A stretch of DNA of 64,000 nt from CAVVUF01 sp963751425 (GTDB lineage Bacteria > Chloroflexota > Anaerolineae > Anaerolineales > UBA4823), in NCBI GenBank assembly GCA_963751425.1, contig CAVVUF010000002.1, forward strand, positions 1,612,001-1,676,000. The letters run 5' to 3'. Made by a program: the position numbers and the translations under genes. Below, in pieces: positions 29,456 through 36,498 of the stretch (position 1 is the stretch's first letter; each line of letters starts with the position of its first letter). The notes beneath the pieces are model-generated. The model saw only the letters and a list, made by a program, of their open reading frames with translations, did no database searches and was not told the DNA's origin.

Positions 29456-29513
29456 CAGTAAAAACTGTTGGAGCGGAAATTGTCGACATAAATCTTCGAA
29501 GGAAAAGACGGAT

Positions 29514-30068
29514 ATGAAAATACTCATCTTAAAAGGCAGTCCGCGGGAGGAAGGCAACAGCTCGGTACTGGCAGATCAGGTGGCGATAGGGGCACAGAAG
29601 GCTGGGGCGCAAGTGGAAAGTATTGCTCTGCATGGGCTGGACCTGCGGCCGTGCGATGGGTGTGATTTCTGCAAAGAGACCGGCATGTGCGTGCTCAAGG
29701 ATGATATGCAGCCGATTTATACAAAGCTGCTTGCTGCGGATGCGGTTGTGCTCGCCAGTCCCATCTATTGGTTTACTTACACCGCACAGCTCAAGATATG
29801 CATCGACCGCTGGTATGCCTTATTGAACTTCAAGCCCGAGGCCTTCAAAGGGAAACCATTTGCGGTAATTCTCACCTATGGGGATGCCGATCTCTACACT
29901 TCGGGAGCCATCAACGCCATCCATACTTTCGAGTCCATGTTCCGCTACCTTCAAGCCGATATTGCAGGATGGGTGTATGGATCGCTGAGTGATATCGGCG
30001 ATGCGGAAAAACATCCCGAGCTGATGGAGCAGGCGTATCAGTTAGGGGAAAGACTTGTAAAAAAGTAA
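29514..30068 (+). CDS. NAD(P)H-dependent flavodoxin-like reductase
   Basis: 184 residues from ATG 29514 (a longer frame would run into the repeat). KGSPREEGNSSVLADQV is the FMN phosphate loop; LRPCDGCDFCKETGMCVLKDD is the Cys-rich segment of the iron-sulfur-flavoprotein/NAD(P)H-oxidoreductase group, and ASPIYWFTYTAQLKICIDRW completes the FMN site. The two extra Cys of a 4Fe-4S cluster may be partly present (C-x2-C-x5-C), so either a simple FMN reductase or an iron-sulfur flavoprotein. No obvious operon partner. Confidence 0.82.
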   Translation: MKILILKGSPREEGNSSVLADQVAIGAQKAGAQVESIALHGLDLRPCDGCDFCKETGMCVLKDDMQPIYTKLLAADAVVLASPIYWFTYTAQLKICIDRWYALLNFKPEAFKGKPFAVILTYGDADLYTSGAINAIHTFESMFRYLQADIAGWVYGSLSDIGDAEKHPELMEQAYQLGERLVKK

Positions 30069-30076
30069 AATTGTTG

Positions 30077-30104
30077 TTGATTTTGGCCAAATATATGCTA
30101 TAGT
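30077..30104 (+). promoter_or_regulatory. Sigma-70-like promoter of the cytidylate-kinase-like gene
   Basis: TTGATT (30077-30082), 16 bp, TATAGT (30099-30104). It gives a leader of about 130 nt before ATG 30242, long enough for regulation. Confidence 0.6.
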
Positions 30105-30125
30105 AAAACTAAATAGTGGAATGAT

Positions 30126-30211
30126 CCCTGCGCTTTTACACCGCAGGCGGGAATCACACTGTGCCAGCATCCCTTTCCTTGCCCGCCATATCCTGTGGTG
30201 GGCTTTTGTTT
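30126..30211 (+). promoter_or_regulatory. Leader with mutually exclusive hairpins (candidate attenuator)
   Basis: CCTGCG (30127-30132) pairs CGCAGG (30142-30147). GCCCGCCA (30181-30188) pairs TGGTGGGC (30196-30203) followed by TTTTGTTT, a terminator shape. GGCGGG (30146-30151) can instead pair CCCGCC (30182-30187), which would break both. This terminator/antiterminator logic sits inside the 5' leader. I do not recognise a known riboswitch class. Confidence 0.5.
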
Positions 30212-30241
30212 CTAGGACCAATCACGAAAGAGAGGATCACG

Positions 30242-30937
30242 ATGGCTGTAATTACCATTTCACGACAGTTTGGCAGTGGTGGAGATGAAATTGCCGAGAT
30301 CATCAGCAAAAAAACCGGTTACCGGGTTTTTGATAAACAGCTTCTCGCAATAGCAGCCCATGAGGCCGGTCTATCAAGCCAGGAAATCATTGACTATTCT
30401 GAGGATCAATACAAAGCCCAGAATTTCCTGGACCGCTTGTTCGGGCGCTCGAAGACTGTGGCTCAGATGAGCACATGGGTTGAAGACAAAGGCGGAGTAA
30501 GAATCACTGAGCAGTTGAGCCTTGGTGAAGAGCAGGCCTTGGGGTTTGTTCGCAAAGCGATCGTCGCCGCATATAAGATGGGCAACATGGTGATCGTGGG
30601 GCGCGGAGGACAGGCGATCCTCCATGATCGACAGGATGTGCTGCATGTGCGTGTCGAAGCTCCCATGGAGGAACGCCTCATGCGTGTGCGCAGCGATCCG
30701 GAGATTGCCAAGCGTGGTTTTGGAAATGCGGTGGAAGCGCGCCGGATTGCCCAGGATCTGATCGAAAAAAGCGACATTGCTTCAGCCGATTACTTGAAGC
30801 GCTTCTATAACGTAGATTGGTCGGATTCCAGCCTATATCACCTGATCATCAATACAGGCAAACTCGACGTTGAAAATGCGGCCGGGGTCATCGTTGATTT
30901 GATTCAGAAAATCGAGCCTGTGCCTGAAGTTGCTTAG
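30242..30937 (+). CDS. Cytidylate-kinase-like family protein
   Basis: 231 residues from ATG 30242 (AGAGAGGAT upstream). Opens AVITISRQFGSGGDEIAEII, the P-loop variant of the AAK6/cytidylate kinase-like family; VIVGRGGQAIL, VRVEAPMEERLMRV and the C-terminal DWSDSSLYHLIINTGKL match the nucleoside-monophosphate kinase fold. Members of this branch differ from Cmk and their substrate is often unknown. It is preceded by a structured leader and followed by a short fragment. Confidence 0.82.
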   Translation: MAVITISRQFGSGGDEIAEIISKKTGYRVFDKQLLAIAAHEAGLSSQEIIDYSEDQYKAQNFLDRLFGRSKTVAQMSTWVEDKGGVRITEQLSLGEEQALGFVRKAIVAAYKMGNMVIVGRGGQAILHDRQDVLHVRVEAPMEERLMRVRSDPEIAKRGFGNAVEARRIAQDLIEKSDIASADYLKRFYNVDWSDSSLYHLIINTGKLDVENAAGVIVDLIQKIEPVPEVA

Positions 30938-31001
30938 GATTGGTTTGTATGCATTATGCATGTTGATATCTCGGCGATTAAAACTCCCCTGGGGCGGCAA
31001 G

Positions 31002-31127
31002 ATGAACATCGTCGATGTGCTCTTCTTCTTGCGCGACCATGATATCTTGCACGTTGGCTGGAACCTGGCATTAATGGACGCCCTTAATTTGCCGCGCTAC
31101 CCGGCTTTCATCCAGTATTGGGGATAA
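31002..31127 (+). pseudogene. Short fragment, perhaps a DinB-family C-terminus
   Basis: A 41-residue frame from ATG 31002 reads MNIVDVLFFLRDHDILHVGW and ends YPAFIQYWG. The DHDxxHxGW pattern recalls the last helix of DinB/YfiT-like proteins, but the preceding helices are absent. I treat it as a gene remnant; it could also be a genuine tiny protein (GGGGCGG lies just ahead of the ATG). Confidence 0.35.
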
Positions 31128-31243
31128 AAGTTCTGCTGAGAGGATTAATTTATTTGCTCTGGAAGTGGCGAGTACATTCATGAGTTACCCGCATAAAATC
31201 GGAAAAAGAAACATCATTCACAATAACAAAATACGGAGGAAAT

Positions 31244-31879
31244 ATGAGCACACCAATTTACCAAATTTACATCATTAAAAATAATGTTGCCATGTGGCAA
31301 GCCTATCATGCGCTTTCCGATGAGCAAAGAAACGCTCTGGATAAAAAGCAAGTGGCTTCTCTTGAAGCCGTAGGGGCAAGGCAGATCGTGGGCTGTTTCA
31401 GTGCCTGGGCGGATGAAGAACATCCCTATTGGGGATTGCAGCGCTTCCCTAACCTGGAGGCGAGGATCAAGCACACGCAAACCCTCCAGGAGATCGGCTG
31501 GTTGGAAGGGATGGATGCATTCACTCTCTTAGGCACCTCTGAGAGCGAGCCGCTGAAAGTGACCATTCCAAACCCGGTCTACAAGCTGTGGATTCTGAAA
31601 ACTTCGCCGGCAGGTGAGGCAAGGATGAGGACAATGTCTCAGGCGGAGATGGCTGAAACCATGCAGAAACATGATGCCATTATGAAGGATTTGGGTGTTG
31701 TGAATGTGATCACCTGCAATTCCTACTGGTGCAATGAGGGCTATTCATATTTTGGAGTCGATGCATATCCCAATATCGAAGCGAATATGAAGATGATGCA
31801 AGCACTGGAAGGATTGGGCTGGAAGCAGGCGATTGACTCCATCACTTTGCTGGGAATTTCCATGCCGGAAGGGGCGTAA
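31244..31879 (+). CDS. Protein of two ferredoxin-like repeats, unknown function
   Basis: 211 residues; GGAGG precedes ATG 31244. The two halves are related: IYQIYIIKNNVAMWQAYHAL ... SCW-like 'CFSAWADEEHPYWGLQRFPNLEA' in the first matches KLWILKTSPAG ... NSYWCNEGYSYFGVDAYPNIEA in the second, each ending in 'L..iGW..gmdaftLLG'. This suggests an internal duplication of an alpha-beta barrel (ferredoxin-like) domain. No signal peptide. Not assigned to a characterised family by me. Confidence 0.65.
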   Translation: MSTPIYQIYIIKNNVAMWQAYHALSDEQRNALDKKQVASLEAVGARQIVGCFSAWADEEHPYWGLQRFPNLEARIKHTQTLQEIGWLEGMDAFTLLGTSESEPLKVTIPNPVYKLWILKTSPAGEARMRTMSQAEMAETMQKHDAIMKDLGVVNVITCNSYWCNEGYSYFGVDAYPNIEANMKMMQALEGLGWKQAIDSITLLGISMPEGA

Positions 31880-32003
31880 CGGCTTAGAAGGTTTTAATAA
31901 TTCGACGCGCATCAAGGGGGTGCCCGTTTTGTCATGCTGAACAAAGGTAAGCATATCTTCAGCGCGCTTCCAGTCTGGCAAGTTCTGAGTAGCTCAAACG
32001 AAC

Positions 32004-32032
32004 TTGTGAGGCACATTTTTCTATGATATACT
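32004..32032 (+). promoter_or_regulatory. Promoter of the ABC binding-protein gene
   Basis: TTGTGA (32004-32009), 17 bp, TATACT (32027-32032). Confidence 0.6.
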
Positions 32033-32048
32033 GCCAAATCGTTGGCAG
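32031..32048 (+). promoter_or_regulatory. Operator dyad at the binding-protein promoter
   Basis: CTGCCAA (32031-32037) and TTGGCAG (32042-32048) form a perfect 7-bp dyad with a 4-bp centre, covering the end of the -10 and the expected start point, where a repressor would block transcription. No dedicated regulator gene is adjacent. Confidence 0.55.
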
Positions 32049-32087
32049 ATGGTTTGATTCTGCCTGACAGATAAGGAGAAGAAAGAG

Positions 32088-33809
32088 ATGACCAAAAAAG
32101 TATTCTATTTATTGATCTTATTCAGCCTGATGCTGGGGGCGTGCACCCCAAAAGCGACTGAGGCGCCTGCGCCTACGCTGACAAGCGCCTTGGAACCAAC
32201 GGCTTACCCGGGGCCAGAAGTAGTAGTTAGTGAACCTACCCCTTACCCAGCCCCTGAAGAGGTGTTGGAACCTACCCCTTACCCGGCGCCGGAAGAAGCT
32301 CCCACTCCAGCTCCCGTTGAAGAGGCCGGTGTAGCCAAGACACTGCGCCTGCCCGACCTGGCAGGGTTGCCGGTGGTGGCGGTGACGGGCAACGATTATA
32401 CCCCGCTGAACTTTGTCGACCCCCAGACGGGGAAAGCGGTGGGCTGGGAGTACGATGCGGTGAACGAGATCTGCCGGCGGCTGAACTGCACGGTGGACTG
32501 GCAGGTGACCGCCTGGGACACGATGATCGCGGCGGTACAGGAGGGGCAGTTTGACGTAGGCATGGATGGGATCACGATCACAGACGAGCGCAAGGGGCAG
32601 GTGGACTTCTCAGACCCGTACATGGTGTCGCAGCAGTATATGCTGGTGCGGGCAGACGAAGAGCGCTTCAGCACGCCGGAGGAGTTTGCGGCAGACCCGA
32701 ACCTGCTGATCGGCTCGCAGGCAGGCACGACGAACTTCTATACGGCGGTGTACGAGGTGCTGGATGGGGACGAGGCGAACCCGCGCATCAAGCTGTTCGA
32801 GAACTTCGGAGCGGCGGTGCAGGCGCTGATCGGTGGGGATGTGGACATGGTGCTGATGGATGCAGCTTCTAGCAAGGGGTATATCGGCGCCAACCCCGAC
32901 AAGCTCAAGATCGTTGGCGACCCGCTGGGGACAGAAGAGTTCGGTTTTATCTTCAGGCAAGGTTCCCCCCTGGTGGCGCAATTCAACGCAGCCATCGCCC
33001 AGATGAAAGCCGATGGCTACCTGGATTACCTGAACAACCGCTGGTTCTTCCTGACCGATCCCAATGCGGAAGATATCTATGACAAACTCCCTGACCTCAG
33101 AGGGCTGCCGGTGGTGGCGGTGACGGGCAACGATTATACCCCGCTGAACTTTGTTGACCCCCAGACGGGGAAAGCGGTGGGCTGGGAGTACGATGCGGTG
33201 AACGAGATCTGCCGGCGGCTGAACTGCACGGTGGACTGGCAGGTGACCGCCTGGGACACGATGATCGCGGCGGTGCAGGAGGGGCAGTTTGATGTAGGCA
33301 TGGACGGGATCACGATCACAGACGAGCGCAAGGGGCAGGTGGACTTCTCGGACCCGTACATGACATCGCAGCAGTATATGCTGGTGCGGGCAGACGAAGA
33401 GCGCTTCAGCACGCCGGAGGAGTTTGCGGCAGACCCGAACCTGCTGATCGGCTCGCAGGCAGGCACGACGAACTTCTATACGGCGGTGTACGAGGTGCTG
33501 GATGGGGACGAGGCGAACCCGCGCATCAAGCTGTTCGAGAACTTCGGAGCGGCGGTGCAGGCGCTGATCGGTGGGGATGTGGACATGGTGCTGATGGATG
33601 CAGCTTCTAGCAAGGGGTATATCGGCGCGAACCCCGACAAGCTCAAGATGGTTGGCGACCCGCTGGGTACAGAAGAGTTCGGTTTTATCTTCAGGCAAGG
33701 TTCCCCCCTGGTGGCGCAATTCAACGCAGCCATCCAGACGATGAAGGAGGATGGCTTCCTCGACCACCTGAATACGCGCTGGTTCTTCCTGTATGACCCG
33801 ACCCAATAA
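32088..33809 (+). CDS. Amino-acid ABC transporter lipoprotein with two near-identical SBP domains
   Basis: 573 residues. Signal peptide and lipobox LMLGAC (Cys19), then a linker made of repeated EPTxYPxPE units (~30-75). Two family-3 solute-binding domains (SBP_bac_3) follow at about 85-325 and 331-573. Each starts LPVVAVTGNDYTPLNFVDP and contains GMDGITITDERKGQVDFSDP and LLIGSQAGTTNFYTAVYEV. The second domain is offset by exactly 246 codons (738 bp) and differs at only a handful of positions (for example MVSQQY versus MTSQQY). Binds a polar amino acid or related solute at the outer membrane face; ligand not predictable. Followed by a terminator and the permease gene. Confidence 0.93.
   Translation: MTKKVFYLLILFSLMLGACTPKATEAPAPTLTSALEPTAYPGPEVVVSEPTPYPAPEEVLEPTPYPAPEEAPTPAPVEEAGVAKTLRLPDLAGLPVVAVTGNDYTPLNFVDPQTGKAVGWEYDAVNEICRRLNCTVDWQVTAWDTMIAAVQEGQFDVGMDGITITDERKGQVDFSDPYMVSQQYMLVRADEERFSTPEEFAADPNLLIGSQAGTTNFYTAVYEVLDGDEANPRIKLFENFGAAVQALIGGDVDMVLMDAASSKGYIGANPDKLKIVGDPLGTEEFGFIFRQGSPLVAQFNAAIAQMKADGYLDYLNNRWFFLTDPNAEDIYDKLPDLRGLPVVAVTGNDYTPLNFVDPQTGKAVGWEYDAVNEICRRLNCTVDWQVTAWDTMIAAVQEGQFDVGMDGITITDERKGQVDFSDPYMTSQQYMLVRADEERFSTPEEFAADPNLLIGSQAGTTNFYTAVYEVLDGDEANPRIKLFENFGAAVQALIGGDVDMVLMDAASSKGYIGANPDKLKMVGDPLGTEEFGFIFRQGSPLVAQFNAAIQTMKEDGFLDHLNTRWFFLYDPTQ
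32365..33786 (+). repeat. 738-bp internal tandem duplication
   Basis: Positions 32365-33048 and 33103-33786 are nearly identical DNA (scattered third-position changes such as GTCGAC/GTTGAC, CTCAGAC/CTCGGAC), diverging only in the last ~80 bp of each unit. Silent sites are almost unchanged, so duplication is recent or maintained by conversion. Confidence 0.9.
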
Positions 33810-33824
33810 GCGATTTTGAACGAA

Positions 33825-33857
33825 CCCGGCAGGCGCACAACCTGCCGGGATTTTTAT
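33825..33857 (+). terminator. Intra-operon terminator between binding protein and permease
   Basis: CCCGGCAGG (33825-33833) and CCTGCCGGG (33841-33849) form a perfect 9-bp GC stem followed by ATTTTTAT. Partial termination here would give more binding protein than permease. Confidence 0.75.
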
Positions 33858-33875
33858 AATATCTCGGAGGCAGGA

Positions 33876-34725
33876 ATGAGCCAAATACAAACCAGTGCAG
33901 GTGGTGTGCCGCCGTCGCGCTCACATCTCATCCCTGCCACAGACCGTTTGTCCAGGCTGCCCTATTGGCTGCTGGCAGCACTTCTGCTGGGGGTGATGGG
34001 CTTTTGGGTGATAGCCAACAACGAGAACTACCGCGTCATCTTTGCGGCAGTCAGCAAAGGGATGTGGACGACAATCTATGTTTCGTTTGTTGCTTATACC
34101 CTGGCGCTCTTTACCGGTCTGGTCTGGTGCTTGATGCGCGTATCGCATAGCCGCATGCTGCAGGAGATCTCCTCTTTCTTTGTGGAAATCCTGCGCGGCG
34201 TTCCTATGCTGGTGCTGCTCTATTACATCTCCTTCGTAGGCGCACCGGCGCTGGTGGCGATGTTGAACTGGATGGGAGGCCCCCTGATCTCGGCAGGGGT
34301 GATCGATGCACTCAACATCCGCCAGGTGAATTTTACTGCCCGGGCGGTGTTGGCTTTATCGATCGGATATGGGGCATTCATCTCGGAAATTTTCCGGGCT
34401 GGGATCGAAATCGATCGATAAGCAGCAGACCGAAGCCGCACAGACGGAGGGGGCCACTTATTGGCAGACGATGCGCTTCATCCTGCTCCCGCAGGCGGTG
34501 CGCAATGTGCTGCCCGCCCTGGGCAATGAGTTTATCGCCATGTTGAAAGATTCAGCGCTGGTATCGGTGTTGGGCGTGCAGGATATCACCCAATTGGGTA
34601 AGGTGTATGCCGCATCGACCTTCAATTTCTTTGGCACGTACAGCATCGCGGCCATGCTCTACCTGGTGATGACCCTGGGACTGGCGCTGTTTGTGCGGTG
34701 GGTGGAGAAGAATTTGAAGATTTAA
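33876..34725 (+). CDS. Amino-acid ABC transporter permease, HisM/GlnP type (one frameshift)
   Basis: ATG 33876 follows CGGAGG. A cytoplasmic N-terminus, then a first helix LLAALLLGVMGFWVIA, and the ABC permease domain: SKGMWTTIYVSFVAYTLALF, EILRGVPMLVLLYYISF, and the EAA loop near the break (SIDKQQTEAAQTEGATYWQT, MRFILLPQAVRNVLPAL). An extra A near 34408 (ATCGAAATCGATCG, expected GAATCG) stops the first frame one codon after the EAA loop start; the rest continues to the last helix and ends WVEKNLKI. No ATP-binding subunit is next to it: the following gene is on the other strand. Confidence 0.88.
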
Positions 34726-35284
34726 TCAAGGCTTTTACGGACTCTCCATAGACTTGCATACTTCTTGCGATACTTGAGGTTCTCTTCGCTCTCAATCAAT
34801 TCCAAGGCCTTCTCTCTGATAATCTCATCCTTTACTGCATCATACACATTCCTAAGGCTTTGAAGGATATCAAAGCAAATCAAGGTGCAATTCTTTTCCT
34901 CCAGGCACTCATTAAATCGTTCTGCAAGACCATTCACGAATAAATCCTGTTGCTGCTTTCCTGCAACACCAACTTTCCAAACGATTGCATGCAATGCCTG
35001 GCGGTGACAAATCTTTCATCTTTTGTAACGTTTAATAGGGCGTCAAAGTCCTGGAGTATTCTATTTTCAGGATCGCTTTTGGCAAGGTTGCAAAGTATTT
35101 GAGCCGCGATGGCTCGATTGTGGTTGTCTGTGTGGCTCAGGTTTGGCACCAGCTCGTCCCACACATCATAGGCCCAGTCAACGGGTTGATCGGTTGCTTC
35201 GAGAATATCGAAAAAAGCTTTATTCTGCAATTCTCGATCTGCAGACCAAAGGTTTTCCAGGCTCGTGCGGGTCGTAAAATCCAT
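34722..35284 (-). CDS. HEAT-repeat-like protein (one frameshift)
   Basis: About 185 residues, ATG 35284. Helical repeats: SLENLWSADRELQNKAFFDI, AIAAQILCNLAKSDPENRIL, DERFVTARHCMQS, then after a one-base break near 34990 (TCGTTTGG, one T missing) KVGVAGKQQQDLFVNGLAER, ILQSLRNVYDAVKDE, LIESEENLKYRKKYASLWR. Likely an alpha-solenoid of unknown partner. Its stop overlaps the permease stop (convergent). Upstream frame of the next gene runs into it. Confidence 0.65.
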
Positions 35285-35796
35285 TTCTCGCTTATTTTAA
35301 CCAGAAAGGCAAGCTCGGTCTGGAATTTCTTGGGATCGGGTTCTTTTGCAGGATCGGTTAGGTAGAATTCGACACGTCCGTTCCACCACTCGACATCATT
35401 TTTTATGGATGTATTCCAGTCGATATAATTCGCTTTTGCCCAATCCAAGAGCGCCACCGTCGCATTGTAGATGCCTTTCCCTTTGACTGGACCGGTGTAT
35501 AAGAGGGTGGCATACTGCCCCGCGGGAAGGGCATCTACGATGACCCGGTCATCACCAGGTACGATTTTATCAATGGTAAAGCCTACATCGATATCCAACT
35601 TTTTTGACATGTCTGTGGTGAGAAACCGAATTATCGCCGGACCAGAGGATGTGTTGGGGATACCCTTACTCCTCAACCAGAGGTCTACTTCAGCCCATAA
35701 GGGCTGCAGGTATTTACCGAATGGAATGGGCACTGCAGTGCGAATGGCGACATAAATCTGTTCCCTACGTTGTTCTAGTTTTGGCTGCGTTATCAT
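35137..35796 (-). CDS. GyrI-like / effector-binding domain protein
   Basis: From ATG 35796. SGP-type and TDMSKKLDIDVGFTIDKIVP, LPAGQYATLLYTGPVKGKG, NDVEWWNGRVEFYLTDPAKE and DPKKFQTELAFLVKI fit the AraC-effector-binding (GyrI-like) fold, which binds small lipophilic ligands. As read, the frame overlaps the HEAT gene by ~150 bp, but one A too many in GTTAAAATAAG would make it end at LVK-stop near 35293, 8-10 nt before the HEAT start; I think that is the true end. No DNA-binding domain, so a stand-alone ligand-binding protein. Confidence 0.72.
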   Translation of the reverse strand: MITQPKLEQRREQIYVAIRTAVPIPFGKYLQPLWAEVDLWLRSKGIPNTSSGPAIIRFLTTDMSKKLDIDVGFTIDKIVPGDDRVIVDALPAGQYATLLYTGPVKGKGIYNATVALLDWAKANYIDWNTSIKNDVEWWNGRVEFYLTDPAKEPDPKKFQTELAFLVKISEKWILRPARAWKTFGLQIENCRIKLFSIFSKQPINPLTGPMMCGTSWCQT

Positions 35797-35815
35797 GAGA
35801 CATTTCCCTTTTTGG

Positions 35816-36214
35816 TTATTTCTGCTTACCACCCGATAAATTGTAAGAGACGGCGGTGTAAATCAGGTCTTTCAAGGGTGCTTCCTGGATAGAGTCACCT
35901 TCATAAAAATCAATGGCGCGTGTCGCCTTCGCTTCCAACCCTGCGTTGAAAAGACCCTGCGGATCAGCCAGGGAGGCACCTTTGAAGAAGTTTAACTTCA
36001 CATGATCCTTGAAAACCCCGGCAGCCACGACATTTCCTTTTAGAGACCAAACTGCCGTTTCCCACTTCCATTCTTCAACGATGTCAGGGGAGGCTGCTTG
36101 GATGATCTCACGCAGCCTGGCCAGCAAGTTCCCGCGCCAGTCAGGCAGCCCTGCAATTTGGTTGGTGATGAGCTGAGAAGGGGCTATACCAATTTTAGAC
36201 CCTGTTTCTTCCAT
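35816..36214 (-). CDS. DUF1801 protein
   Basis: 132 residues from ATG 36214 with AAGGAGA upstream. LREIIQAASPDIVEEWKWET, VKLNFFKGASLADPQGLFN and a C-terminal YTAVSYNLSGGKQK fit DUF1801 (YdhG-like), a small alpha/beta cytoplasmic family of unknown biochemical role. It and the next two genes run in one direction on the minus strand with short spacing, suggesting one transcript. Confidence 0.78.
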   Translation of the reverse strand: MEETGSKIGIAPSQLITNQIAGLPDWRGNLLARLREIIQAASPDIVEEWKWETAVWSLKGNVVAAGVFKDHVKLNFFKGASLADPQGLFNAGLEAKATRAIDFYEGDSIQEAPLKDLIYTAVSYNLSGGKQK

Positions 36215-36318
36215 AATTTCTCCTTTTTTATTTTCGCCAACCCCGGTCTCTTTCCCTTTACCGAGCATTTCATCCCTGTCTTAACTTTTGGCCTATATTT
36301 TAGAACAAATAATCTAGA

Positions 36319-36348
36319 CTGTCAAGATATGAATTGTCTAATTATAAT
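36319..36348 (+). promoter_or_regulatory. Candidate promoter ahead of the FAD/2Fe-2S gene
   Basis: CTGTCA (36319-36324), 18 bp, TATAAT (36343-36348), giving a leader of about 140 nt before ATG 36499. The rest of 36215-36498 holds no gene I can support. Confidence 0.4.
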
Positions 36349-36498
36349 AGGCATCGATCTTCGATGGATGGTGAACAGGCTTATGGCTTGTTCTGGGCTC
36401 GAACCTTGCAACGCTATGTTTTATGATGTATCATTCTGATAAGCTCTTTGAAATTCTGAATAACGCCCAGGGATCCGATGGTTTAGAAGATTAAAGCA

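Noticed and set aside
32610..33890. Long minus-strand open frame of over 400 codons across the binding-protein gene
   Set aside because: It is antisense to a clear tandem SBP gene with lipobox and domain motifs; its own translation is His/Val/Arg-rich and repeats only because the sense gene is duplicated.
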